Positions 8,649 through 16,412 of a stretch of 64,000 bases of DNA are shown here, in pieces (the stretch's first letter is position 1; every line of letters starts with the position of its first letter). Source of the DNA: Hydrogenophaga pseudoflava NBRC 102511 (GTDB lineage: Bacteria; Pseudomonadota; Gammaproteobacteria; Burkholderiales; Burkholderiaceae_C); the NCBI RefSeq assembly GCF_001592285.1, contig NZ_BCWQ01000016.1, positions 1 to 64,000 on the forward strand. Direction: 5' to 3'. A program made the position numbers and the translations under genes. Below the pieces are notes generated by a model that was not told where the DNA came from, did not search any database, and saw only the letters and a program-made list of their open reading frames with translations.

Positions 8649-9371
8649 ATGTCCCCTCTCCGTCCCCCTGTTGTTTCCACCGCAAACGCCATCGCCCGCG
8701 CCTGGCTGGTGCTGCTGCTGCTGACCCTGGGCTGGGATGCCGCGGGCATGGACCTGCCGGTGATGAGCCAGATCGGGACCCCCACCGGCTTTCCGTGGCG
8801 CCACCACCCGCTGCTGGAGACGGTGCTGCACAACGGCGGGCGCCAGCTGGCCACGCTGGCCTATCTGCTGCTGTGGGGCTGGGTGCTGTGGCCCGCGGCC
8901 AGCGGCCCCTCGCGCCGCGAGCGCGGGACCGTGCTTGCGCTGGTCACCCTGTCGATGGTGACGGTGAGCCTGCTCAAGCAGGCCAGCCGGGCCAGCTGCC
9001 CCTGGGAGTGGAGCGCCTTCGGCGGCACCGCCGTCTACACCTCGCACTGGAACCTGCTGACCGGCGACGGCGGCACCGGCGGCTGTTTCCCGGGCGGGCA
9101 CGCCTCGTCCGCACTGTCGTTTCTGGCGCTGTGCCTGCCCTGGCTGTGGTCGCCCGTGGCCGGGCGGCGGCGCGCCCCGGGCTGGCGCTGGCTGGCGGCC
9201 GTGCTGCTGGCGGGCGGCCTGGCGGGGGTGACGCAGACCCTGCGCGGCGCCCACCCGCCCAGCCACACCCTCTGGACCCTGGTCATCTGCAGCGCGATCG
9301 CGCTGGCCGGCTGGCGGATGGCGCGGCCCTGGCTGCGCGCAGACTCCATTCAGCGCCCGGTCACGCCGTAG
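8649..9371 (+). CDS. PAP2-family membrane phosphatase (LpxE/PgpB-like)
   Basis: Membrane-embedded phosphatase of 240 residues with about six hydrophobic segments. The three PAP2 active-site motifs are present: KQASRASCP (motif 1), CFPGGHASSA (motif 2, with the catalytic His) and TLRGAHPPSHTLW (motif 3, Arg and His). Relatives dephosphorylate lipid A, undecaprenyl pyrophosphate or phosphatidylglycerol phosphate. The PmrA-type box 24 bp before the ATG and the flanking lipid A genes favour a lipid A or carrier-lipid substrate, perhaps creating or recycling the acceptor for the neighbouring transferases. That substrate is inferred. Its 3' end overlaps the convergent epimerase gene by 22 bp. Confidence 0.86.
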   Translation: MSPLRPPVVSTANAIARAWLVLLLLTLGWDAAGMDLPVMSQIGTPTGFPWRHHPLLETVLHNGGRQLATLAYLLLWGWVLWPAASGPSRRERGTVLALVTLSMVTVSLLKQASRASCPWEWSAFGGTAVYTSHWNLLTGDGGTGGCFPGGHASSALSFLALCLPWLWSPVAGRRRAPGWRWLAAVLLAGGLAGVTQTLRGAHPPSHTLWTLVICSAIALAGWRMARPWLRADSIQRPVTP

Positions 9372-10360
9372 TAGTCGACGTACCAATCCACGAACCGCTG
9401 CGCACCGAGCCGCAGGTCGGTGCCGGCGCGGACGCCGAACTGGCTCTCCAGCCGCGAGGTGTCGGCCCAGGTGTCGGGCACGTCACCGGCCTGCATCGGC
9501 AGGAAGTTCTTGACCGCCTCGCGGCCGCAGGCGCGCTCCAGGCAGGCGATGAACTCCATCAGCGGCACCGGGCCGTTGTGGCCCACGTTCAGCACGCGGT
9601 GCGGCACCTGGCCCTCGCCGGCCTGCGGCGGCTGCGCGGCCACCGCCAGCACCGCGTCCACCACGTCGGCGACGTAGGTGAAGTCGCGCCGCAGGTTCCC
9701 GTGGTTGTAGACGTCGATGGGCCGGCCTTCGAAGATCGCGCGCACGAACTTGAAGATCGCCATGTCGGGCCGCCCCCAGGGTCCGTAGACGGTGAAGAAG
9801 CGCAGCGCCGAGGCGGGGATGTGGTAGAGGTGGCTGTAGCTGTGCGCCATCAGCTCGTTGGCCTTCTTGCTGGCGGCGTAGAGCGAGATCGGCGAGTCCG
9901 TGACCATGTCCTCGCGCAGCGGCATCTCGCGCGCGGCGCCGTAGATGGAGCTGGACGAGGCATAGACCAGGTGCTTCACGCCGCTGTGGCGGCAGCCTTC
10001 GAGCACGGTGAGCATGCCGGCCAGGTTGCTGTCCAGGTAGGCCATGGGCTGCTCGACCGAGTAGCGCACGCCCGCCTGCGCCGCCAGGTGCAGCACGAGG
10101 TCGTAGCGGCCGTCGGCGAACAGGCGCGCCACGCCGTCGCGGTCGGCCAGGTCCAGGCGGTGGAAGGTGAAGCCCGGCCGCGCCAGCAGGCGGTCGAGCC
10201 GCGCCTGCTTCAGGGCCGGCTCGTAGTAGGCGCTCATGTTGTCGACCCCATCGACCTGCAGCCCCCGGGCCAGCAGGCGCTGGCTCAGGTGGTAGCCGAT
10301 GAAGCCCGCGGCGCCAGTGACCAGCACGCGCGGGGCGGGGGAAGAGTCCAGCAGGTTCAT
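9350..10360 (-). CDS. NAD-dependent nucleotide-sugar epimerase, UDP-glucuronate 4-epimerase-like
   Basis: Cytoplasmic extended short-chain dehydrogenase, 336 residues. The N-terminal Rossmann motif VTGAAGFIGYHLSQRL binds NAD. HLAAQAGVRYSVEQP, the catalytic-site block YASSSSIYG, and YAASKKANELM (YxxxK) match UDP-glucuronate 4-epimerases, as does the NMSAYYEPALKQARL segment after the cofactor site. Product would be UDP-galacturonate. Last gene of the PmrA-boxed operon; its start overlaps the ArnT-like gene stop by four bases. It may supply the uronic acid donor for that transferase. Other UDP-hexose epimerase activities cannot be excluded. The frame stays open upstream, but the ATG at 10360 is the one that fits family length. 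Confidence 0.86.
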   Translation of the reverse strand: MNLLDSSPAPRVLVTGAAGFIGYHLSQRLLARGLQVDGVDNMSAYYEPALKQARLDRLLARPGFTFHRLDLADRDGVARLFADGRYDLVLHLAAQAGVRYSVEQPMAYLDSNLAGMLTVLEGCRHSGVKHLVYASSSSIYGAAREMPLREDMVTDSPISLYAASKKANELMAHSYSHLYHIPASALRFFTVYGPWGRPDMAIFKFVRAIFEGRPIDVYNHGNLRRDFTYVADVVDAVLAVAAQPPQAGEGQVPHRVLNVGHNGPVPLMEFIACLERACGREAVKNFLPMQAGDVPDTWADTSRLESQFGVRAGTDLRLGAQRFVDWYVDYYGVTGR

Positions 10361-12078
10361 GGCAGCACGCCCTCGGTCACGGGGCGGTAGACAAAGCGGC
10401 GCAGGCGCTGGGGCGGTTCGCAGGTGGCGCGCATCGAGGCCGGGCCGTAAACCACCCACTCGCGCCGGTGGGCCTCGCCCAGCGACTCGGTCTTGGTCAC
10501 GTCGAAGCAGCTGAGCTGGGCGTCGGTCGGCGCCAGCAGGTGGCGGCCGGGCTGCTCCTTCATCCACAGCCAGGCGTTGCGCTCCTGCTCCTCGATCGGC
10601 GCAAGGTAGCTGAAGTGGGTCAGCGGCCGGTGGCTGAACAGCAGGAACTGTTCCTTGAAATAGAGCAGGCCCAGTTCCGACGCCGGGGGCAGGCGCTGCT
10701 CGATCTGCTCCATCATGGCCTGCGGCGTGCGGTGCGGGTCGACCTTGGGCCAGACCAGCAGCGAGACGAACACCCAGATCACCAGGCTGGTCGCGGCCAG
10801 CCGCTGCAGCAGGTCGCGGCGGCGGATCAGCACCAGCAGCACCAGCAGCGCACCGCCCATCGCGACCAGCGGCAGCGAGAGCGTGGTCACCGCGTCCGCG
10901 TAGTCGGGCACCTTGCGCAGCAGCTTGTCGGGCGAGACCTTCAGCGCCACACCCAGCCCGGCCAGCGCCGCGGCGATCAGCAGCAGCAGGCCCTGGAAGA
11001 ACACGCCGGTGCGCGCAGCGGCCACGCCAGCCTGCACCCGCACCCAGAGCGCGCCCACCACCAGCGCCAGCATGGGCAGCGCCGGGAACATGTAGACCTC
11101 GCGCTTGCCCGAGCTGATGGAGAAGAACAGCAGCACCAGCCCCACCCAGGCCAGCAGCACGCGCGCGCGCCGGTCCTCGCGCAGCAGCGCCAGCAGGGGC
11201 TTGAAGAACACCAGCAGCAGCACCGGCAGCGGGAACCAGACCGTGGGAATCGCCTGGGTGAAGAAGTAGTGCCAGGGTTTGACGTGGTGCCAGGCGTTGA
11301 CGAAGCGCTCGCCGGTCTGGCGGAACAGCAGGTCGTTGCGGTAGGCCACCATGGTGTCGGTGCCGATGCTGTGCACCTGCCAGAGCATGGGCCCCAGCCA
11401 CAGCGCGATCACCGCCAGCATCACCACCAGACCGGCGGCCAGACGCCAGCGCCAGACCTTCGCGTCGGCCCCTGCGGGGTTCTTCACCCACAGCGCCAGC
11501 GGAATGAGCATGAGCAGGGGCAGGAAGCCCACGCCCTTGGTCATGATGCCCAGCGCCATCGCGGCCCAGGCGGTGAAGTACCAGCCCCAGTGCGGGCCGG
11601 TGAAGAAGTGCCGCAGCAGGCCGTAGCAGCCCAGCGTGATCCAGAAGGTGACCACCGCGTCGATCTGCGCCGCCTTGCCCTGCAGCAGGAACTGCGGCGT
11701 GAACACCAGCACCAGCAGCGCGGCCAGCGCCACCTCGCGGCCCCACAGCCGGCGGCCGATGTCGAGCACCAGCAGCAGCGTGCCGACCGAGGCCAGCGCG
11801 CTGGGCAGCAGGAACGAGAGCTTGAGGTTGCCAATCAGCGCGAACGCGGCGGCGCTGAGCCACATGAACACCGGCGGCTTGTCCGGGTAGGGCTCGCCAC
11901 CGCGCGTGGGAAACAGCCACTGGCCGCTCTCGACCATCTCGCGCGCCACCTGGGCAAAGCGCGGCTCGTCGGCCGGCCAGGGGTAGCGCAGGCCAATGCC
12001 CAGCAGCAGCACGATGGCGGTGGCGACCAGCCAGAACAGGGTCTGGCGGCGGATCGTTTCGTCAGTGGGCAGGTGCAT
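10357..12078 (-). CDS. ArnT-like (GT83) lipid-linked glycosyltransferase
   Basis: Polytopic inner-membrane transferase of 573 residues that would move a sugar from undecaprenyl phosphate to lipid A or another surface glycan on the periplasmic side. The first periplasmic loop holds ADEPRFAQVAREMVESGQWL and then PYPDKPPVFMWL, the conserved ArnT/PMT motifs containing the catalytic acidic residues and the KPP signature. Eleven or more hydrophobic segments follow, then a smaller C-terminal soluble part. It overlaps the epimerase downstream (4 bp) and the VTT gene upstream (17 bp). No arnA, arnB or arnD is in the window, so the sugar is probably not aminoarabinose; a uronic acid is more consistent with the epimerase. 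Confidence 0.87.
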   Translation of the reverse strand: MHLPTDETIRRQTLFWLVATAIVLLLGIGLRYPWPADEPRFAQVAREMVESGQWLFPTRGGEPYPDKPPVFMWLSAAAFALIGNLKLSFLLPSALASVGTLLLVLDIGRRLWGREVALAALLVLVFTPQFLLQGKAAQIDAVVTFWITLGCYGLLRHFFTGPHWGWYFTAWAAMALGIMTKGVGFLPLLMLIPLALWVKNPAGADAKVWRWRLAAGLVVMLAVIALWLGPMLWQVHSIGTDTMVAYRNDLLFRQTGERFVNAWHHVKPWHYFFTQAIPTVWFPLPVLLLVFFKPLLALLREDRRARVLLAWVGLVLLFFSISSGKREVYMFPALPMLALVVGALWVRVQAGVAAARTGVFFQGLLLLIAAALAGLGVALKVSPDKLLRKVPDYADAVTTLSLPLVAMGGALLVLLVLIRRRDLLQRLAATSLVIWVFVSLLVWPKVDPHRTPQAMMEQIEQRLPPASELGLLYFKEQFLLFSHRPLTHFSYLAPIEEQERNAWLWMKEQPGRHLLAPTDAQLSCFDVTKTESLGEAHRREWVVYGPASMRATCEPPQRLRRFVYRPVTEGVLP

Positions 12079-12745
12079 GGGCGTGTTCTTTGCGGAACCG
12101 TTGGAGCCGCTGCTTGAAACCGTGGTGGTAGAGGTACAGCCCCAGGCCGGTGGAGATCACCAGCATCACCAGGCTCATCCACAGCTGCGAGCTGTCGTGC
12201 AGCGCGATGCCCGAACCGGCGTAGGCGAACAGCAGCATCTGCGGCAGGTAGCCCAGCAGGCTGCCGAAGAACACGGCCACCGGGCGCAGGTCCGACAGCG
12301 CGGCGGCGATGTTGGTCACCAGGTTGCTGCCCACCGGGATCAGCCGGATCACGCAGATCCAGATCCAGGTGTCCTCGGCCAGCACGGCCTTGATCAGTTC
12401 GATCTTCTGGGCGTGCTTTTGCCGCACCCAGTCAAAACCCAGCTGGTGTACCGCCAGCATGGTCAGCATGGCCCCCACGCCCGTCAGCAGGGTGCCGATC
12501 AGTCCGCCCTGCCAGCCACCGAACAGGAAGCCGCAGGAAAACGCCAGCACCTGGCGCGGGCCGCCCAGCGCGGTGTAGATCACCGACCCCAGCACGAAGA
12601 CCGGCCAGGCGACGGTCCAGTGCTGCTGGAACAGCTGCTGCAGCAGCACCTCCTCGGTCACCGGCCCCCACCAGCCCAGGTGCAGGGACAGGAAGGCCAG
12701 CGTCAGGACCGCGGTCAGCAGCAGGGGCTTAGTGAGGCTTTTCAT
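12062..12745 (-). CDS. VTT/TVP38-family (DedA-related) membrane protein
   Basis: Membrane protein of 227 residues in the VTT (SNARE-associated/TVP38) group. Visible family features are the glycine-rich GGPRQVLAFSCGFLFGGWQG followed by a second hydrophobic re-entrant region, and RLIPVGSNLVTNIAAAL, the conserved arginine-proline helix. DedA-superfamily members move polyprenyl phosphate or phospholipid across the inner membrane. Here it sits between the carrier-lipid glycosyltransferase and the ArnT-like enzyme, with start and stop overlapping both (17 bp each), so flipping the lipid-linked sugar or recycling the carrier is a reasonable inference. Direct evidence for the substrate is absent. Confidence 0.8.
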   Translation of the reverse strand: MKSLTKPLLLTAVLTLAFLSLHLGWWGPVTEEVLLQQLFQQHWTVAWPVFVLGSVIYTALGGPRQVLAFSCGFLFGGWQGGLIGTLLTGVGAMLTMLAVHQLGFDWVRQKHAQKIELIKAVLAEDTWIWICVIRLIPVGSNLVTNIAAALSDLRPVAVFFGSLLGYLPQMLLFAYAGSGIALHDSSQLWMSLVMLVISTGLGLYLYHHGFKQRLQRFRKEHAHAPAH

Positions 12746-13520
12746 GCGCAGCGAGCGTGCGGACCTGCGCGATCACCGGGCGTTTGCCGCGCCGGGTCAG
12801 CCACACCACACCGGCCATGTCGACCAGGCCGACCCAGAGGCGGTTCCAGGCGTTGTACTTGGAGACGCCGGCCTGGCGGGCGCGGTGGTTCACCGGCACC
12901 ACGCGGATGGCGCCGCCCAGGCGCAGCACCAGCGCCGGCAGGTAGCGGTGCATGTGGTCGAAGTAGGGCAGCTGCAGCCAGGTGGCGCGCGGGATCAGCT
13001 TGAGGCCGCAGCCGGTGTCGGGCACCTGGTCGTTGAGGATCTTCTGCCGCACCGCATTGGCGATGCGCGACTGGAACTTCTTCCACTCGGTGTCCTGCCG
13101 GTTCTTGCGGTAGCCGGCGATGCAGAAGTGTTCGCCCTGCGCCTCGGTCTCGCGCGCGCTGCGCAGCAGGGCCGGCATGTCGGCCGGGTCGTTCTGGCCG
13201 TCGCCGTCGATGGTGATCAGGTAGCGGCCCCGCGCCTGGCGGGCCGCGCTCATGAGCGCCGTGCTCTGGCCCACGCTCTTTTCATGGCGGATCAGCCGGG
13301 CGGCCGAACCCAGCTCGGAGCAGCGCTGCAGGAACTCATCGCCCGTGCCGTCGTCGCTGCCGTCGTCGACCAGGACGATCTCGAAGCGGCACTCAGGCCG
13401 CAGCGCCGCCACCACCTCGGCCACCAGCGAGCCGATGTTGCCGGTCTCGTTCTTCGCAGGAATCAGCACCGACACCAGCGGCTCGGCGCCAGCGGCAGCA
13501 GCCGCAGCAAGTTCAGTCAT
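12729..13520 (-). CDS. Family 2 glycosyltransferase, ArnC/DPM1-like
   Basis: Cytoplasmic-face glycosyltransferase of 263 residues that would load a sugar onto undecaprenyl phosphate. GT-A motifs: SVLIPAKNETGNIGSLV at the nucleotide-binding start, EIVLVDDGSDDGT, TIDGDGQNDPADM (DxD-type metal site) and DTGCGLKLIPR near the acceptor site. Unlike ArnC it ends without an obvious pair of transmembrane helices. First gene of the operon; a perfect PmrA-type box lies at 13574-13590. The ATG at 13520 (MTELAAA) is chosen; a TTG start at 13550 would shorten the leader to 23 bp, close to the spacing seen upstream of the PAP2 gene, so it remains possible. Confidence 0.86.
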   Translation of the reverse strand: MTELAAAAAAGAEPLVSVLIPAKNETGNIGSLVAEVVAALRPECRFEIVLVDDGSDDGTGDEFLQRCSELGSAARLIRHEKSVGQSTALMSAARQARGRYLITIDGDGQNDPADMPALLRSARETEAQGEHFCIAGYRKNRQDTEWKKFQSRIANAVRQKILNDQVPDTGCGLKLIPRATWLQLPYFDHMHRYLPALVLRLGGAIRVVPVNHRARQAGVSKYNAWNRLWVGLVDMAGVVWLTRRGKRPVIAQVRTLAAHEKPH

Positions 13521-13573
13521 GTCTGGAAATCCGTGGGGCGCAGCGGCCAAACGACGGATGGTCGCGGAAGCGC

Positions 13574-13590
13574 CTTAAGCACGCCTTAAG
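13574..13590. promoter_or_regulatory. Perfect PmrA-type box, CTTAAG-N5-CTTAAG
   Basis: Two exact CTTAAG hexamers at 13574-13579 and 13585-13590 with five bases between. This is an exact match to the PmrA/BasR direct repeat. It precedes the leftward glycosyltransferase-VTT-ArnT-epimerase operon, placing that operon in the same predicted regulon as eptA and the PAP2 gene. No other exact CTTAAG pair was seen in the window. Confidence 0.75.
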
Positions 13591-13631
13591 GTTGGTTTCA
13601 ACCGGCGCTGCCGATTGTCCCACTCAGCGCC

Positions 13632-13967
13632 TCACCAGCCCAGACCGACGTGCAGCGGCAGGTAGACCGCCATGCCGGAGACGATGGTGCCCAGCACACC
13701 CTTGCGCCAGAAGAAATAGGCCGCGCCCACCACGGCGGCAAACAGCCGCGCATCCATCCAGGTCTGCACCAGCTGCCCCTGGCTCATCACGATCTCGGGC
13801 AGCACCACGGCCGACAGCGCGGCAATCGGCGCGTACTGCAGGCCACGCTGGGCCCAGTGGGGCAGCGTCCAGGGCCGATCGGAGATGAGAAAGAAGCCGC
13901 GCGTGATCACCGTGACCACGCCGAGCGCGACGATGGTCAGCAGGGTGTACAGATCAATGTCCGGCAT
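13632..13967 (-). CDS. azlD: AzlD-family branched-chain amino acid export subunit
   Basis: Small membrane protein of 111 residues with about four hydrophobic helices, the minor partner of the AzlCD exporter for branched-chain amino acids and their analogues. Family features include the N-terminal VTVITRGFFLI segment with its conserved Thr-Arg and the central YAPIAALSAVVLPEI stretch. Its start overlaps the end of azlC by 14 bp, so the two are co-translated. It is the last gene of a def-fmt-azlC-azlD run. Length and topology match AzlD. Confidence 0.85.
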   Translation of the reverse strand: MPDIDLYTLLTIVALGVVTVITRGFFLISDRPWTLPHWAQRGLQYAPIAALSAVVLPEIVMSQGQLVQTWMDARLFAAVVGAAYFFWRKGVLGTIVSGMAVYLPLHVGLGW

Positions 13968-14694
13968 GTCCAGGCTCCGATGTCCTCGTGTGTTCGATCA
14001 CCAGGCAGATGGCCACCGCACTCGCGATCGCCACCAGGATGTTCAGCCGCAGCGGCAGCGCCCAGGCGGCCACCGCCGCCGTGGCCGCCACGCCGGCCGA
14101 GACCACGCGCAGCCGGGACGTGGCCAGCGAACACAGCACCCCCAGCAGCGCCAGGATGCCGGCGAAGCCCAGCCCCCAGGACAGCGGCACCATGTTGGCC
14201 AGCAGGACGCCGGCCACGCTCGCCACCATCCAGGCCACGTAATTGACCGCGCAGTTGCCCATCAGGTAGGCCTGCTGCTGCGCCAGCTCCTCGGCATTGC
14301 GGCCAGGGTGCGGGTAGCGTTTGGCGAAAAACACGTAGCTCAGGTCCCCGGTCACGTAGCCGCTGATCAGGCGCTGCCAGCGCGGCAGGTGCATCAGATA
14401 GGGCCGCAGGTGCGCGGAAAACACCACAAAGCGCAGGTTCACGCAGAACGCCGCCGCCAGGATCACCCACATCGGCGCGCCCGCACCGATCATCGGCACC
14501 GCAGCCAGCTGGGCGCTGCCAGCGTAGACGATCAGTGTCATCAGCAGCGCCTCCAGCGGCGACATGCCCGACTGCACCATGGCCACGCCGGTCATCAGGC
14601 CCCAGGCCGCAATGCCCATGGCCACCGAGCCCTGGTCGGTGATGCCTTCGCGGAATTCCGGTCGGCGGCGGTGCTCGGCCAGGAAAAACATCAA
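13954..14694 (-). CDS. azlC: AzlC-family branched-chain amino acid exporter, large subunit
   Basis: Integral-membrane protein of 246 residues with about five to seven helices. Typical AzlC signatures are [21 protein letters not shown], the [14 protein letters not shown] motif and [18 protein letters not shown]. With AzlD it would export valine, leucine, isoleucine or toxic analogues. Its start overlaps the fmt stop by four bases, so it is translated with the formyltransferase gene although the functions are unrelated. The start ATG at 14694 is the one created by that overlap. Confidence 0.88.
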   Translation of the reverse strand: MMFFLAEHRRRPEFREGITDQGSVAMGIAAWGLMTGVAMVQSGMSPLEALLMTLIVYAGSAQLAAVPMIGAGAPMWVILAAAFCVNLRFVVFSAHLRPYLMHLPRWQRLISGYVTGDLSYVFFAKRYPHPGRNAEELAQQQAYLMGNCAVNYVAWMVASVAGVLLANMVPLSWGLGFAGILALLGVLCSLATSRLRVVSAGVAATAAVAAWALPLRLNILVAIASAVAICLVIEHTRTSEPGHAGH

Positions 14695-15668
14695 GCAGTC
14701 TGCGCGCCGAAGACCTGTCCCGGGGTCAGCGCGAAGCCCTGCAGGAACTCCCGGGCCGGCAAACGCTTGCCACCAGCACGCTGCAGTTCCAGCAGGGTGA
14801 GCACGCCGTCGCCGGTCGCCACGCGGATGCCCTGCGCCCCGGCGGACAGGATCTGGCCGGGCGCGGCAATGCCGCCATCGGCGCTGTCAACCGCCACCCG
14901 CCACACCTTGACCGCCTCGCCGGCCAGCTCGGTGACCAGCCCGGGAGCGGGCGAGAAGGCCCGTGCCCGGCGCTCGATCTCTGCCGCCGGTCGGCGCCAG
15001 TCGATCAGCGACTCCGCCTTCTCGATCTTGGCCGCGTAGGTCACGCCCTCGGCCGGCTGAGGCACCGGCCGCAGGCCACCGCAGGAGGCCAGTTCCAGCG
15101 CCTCGACGATCATCCGCCCCCCCAGGTCGGCCAGACGGTCGTGCAGGCCGCCGGTGGTGTCGGTGGCGGCGATGGGCAGGGACTCGGCCAGCAGCATGTC
15201 GCCCGTGTCCAGCCCCGCGTCCATCTGCATGATGGTCACGCCGGTCTCGGCATCGCCGGCCTCGATGGCCCGGTGGATGGGTGCCGCACCGCGCCAGCGC
15301 GGCAGCAGCGAGGCGTGGATGTTCAGGCAGCCCAGGCGTGGCAGGTCCAGCACCCACTGCGGCAGGATCAGACCATAGGCGGCCACCACCATCACATCGG
15401 GCCGCGCGGCCAGCAGGGCCTGGCGCGCCGTGGCGGCGTCGTCCGGAAACTTGCCGTCCAGCCGCAGGCTGCGGGGCTGCGCCACCTCGATGCTCTGCGC
15501 CAGGGCGAACTGCTTGACTGGCGAGGCCTGCAGCTTCATGCCGCGACCGGCCGGCCGGTCGGGTTGCGTCAATACCAGCGGCACCGCGAAACCGGCCGCA
15601 TGCAGCCGCTCCAGGGCCACACGCGCAAATTCCGGCGTGCCGGCAAACACCACGCGCATGGGTGTCAT
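14691..15668 (-). CDS. fmt: Methionyl-tRNA formyltransferase
   Basis: Formylates initiator methionyl-tRNA from 10-formyltetrahydrofolate, needed for bacterial translation initiation. The 325-residue protein begins with the family start [16 protein letters not shown] (residue 4 onward). The catalytic block [16 protein letters not shown] contains the Asn-His-Asp environment (NIHASLLP upstream, [13 protein letters not shown] downstream), and a C-terminal domain binds tRNA. The start at 15668 overlaps the def stop by four bases (ATGA); the second ATG at 15659 matches the usual family N-terminus and could be the true start. Downstream it overlaps azlC. The def-fmt pair is a standard bacterial operon. 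Confidence 0.96.
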   Translation of the reverse strand: MTPMRVVFAGTPEFARVALERLHAAGFAVPLVLTQPDRPAGRGMKLQASPVKQFALAQSIEVAQPRSLRLDGKFPDDAATARQALLAARPDVMVVAAYGLILPQWVLDLPRLGCLNIHASLLPRWRGAAPIHRAIEAGDAETGVTIMQMDAGLDTGDMLLAESLPIAATDTTGGLHDRLADLGGRMIVEALELASCGGLRPVPQPAEGVTYAAKIEKAESLIDWRRPAAEIERRARAFSPAPGLVTELAGEAVKVWRVAVDSADGGIAAPGQILSAGAQGIRVATGDGVLTLLELQRAGGKRLPAREFLQGFALTPGQVFGAQTA

Positions 15669-16186
15669 CCGCGCTGCGCTTCGCGCTGGGATTTCAGCAG
15701 CTTGCTCTTGATCCGGTTGCGCTTGAGCGGCGAGAGGTATTCCACAAACACCTTGCCCATGAGGTGGTCCATCTCGTGCTGGATGCAGACCGCCAGCATG
15801 CCTTCGGCCTCAATGACCCGGCTTTTTCCTTGTTCATCCAGCGCGCTGACGCGGATGGCCAGGGAACGCTCCACACCGTCGTAGATGCCGGGCACGGAAA
15901 GACAGCCTTCTTCGCCCTTGCGGGTTTCCGGGCTGGCCCAGTCGATCACCGGGTTGATCAGCACCATCGGCTGGTCGCGCGATTCGCTGACGTCGATCAC
16001 GATCAGGCGCTCGTGCACGTCCACCTGCGTGGCCGCCAGCCCGATGCCATGGGCGTCGTACATGGTGGCCAGCATGCGGTCGGCGAGTGCGCGCACCCGG
16101 TCGTCCACATCCCCCACCGGTTTTGCCACGGTGTTCAGGCGCGGATCAGGGTACCGCAGGATGGGGAGCAGTTCGGGTGCGTTCAT
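15665..16186 (-). CDS. def: Peptide deformylase
   Basis: Metalloenzyme that removes the N-formyl group from nascent proteins, completing the cycle begun by Fmt. All three conserved boxes are present in the 173-residue protein: [11 protein letters not shown] (box 1), EEGCLSVPG with the metal-binding cysteine (box 2) and [12 protein letters not shown], the HExxH zinc/iron site (box 3). Length is normal for the family. First gene of the def-fmt-azlC-azlD operon and divergent from the LysM-dprA pair across a 226-bp gap. Confidence 0.96.
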   Translation of the reverse strand: MNAPELLPILRYPDPRLNTVAKPVGDVDDRVRALADRMLATMYDAHGIGLAATQVDVHERLIVIDVSESRDQPMVLINPVIDWASPETRKGEEGCLSVPGIYDGVERSLAIRVSALDEQGKSRVIEAEGMLAVCIQHEMDHLMGKVFVEYLSPLKRNRIKSKLLKSQREAQRG

Positions 16187-16412
16187 TTCAATGCCATGGG
16201 CCGGCGGGCCATTTCGCCGGAAAAGCAGCCGTGCGGCGATTTGCGCCGGGCCACCGTTGGGTCGGGACGTTTGTCGCTATTTTCGCCACTTTTGCATTCC
16301 CGGGTGGATGCCAGGACCTATTAATATTGCCTAATCAAGGGCTTGGGCGCAAAATCAAATGCGAATTGTCAAGTCCGACGCGCCAATTTTCGCCAGCCCC
16401 AGGGGCCCACAC
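16187..16412. promoter_or_regulatory. Divergent promoter region def / lysM
   Basis: This 226-bp gap separates the def operon (leftward) from the LysM gene (rightward). It holds an AT-rich patch near 16319-16335 (TATTAATATTGCCTAAT) that is unusual for this GC-rich DNA and probably contains the rightward -10 region. No convincing -35/-10 pair with 16-18 bp spacing could be assigned. AGGGG at about 16401-16405 is the ribosome-binding site for the LysM gene. Confidence 0.4.

Noticed and set aside
9350-11920. An 856-codon reading of the epimerase gene
   Set aside because: The upstream 500 codons overlap the ArnT-like gene in another frame and have no coding pattern; the ATG at 10360 fits the family.
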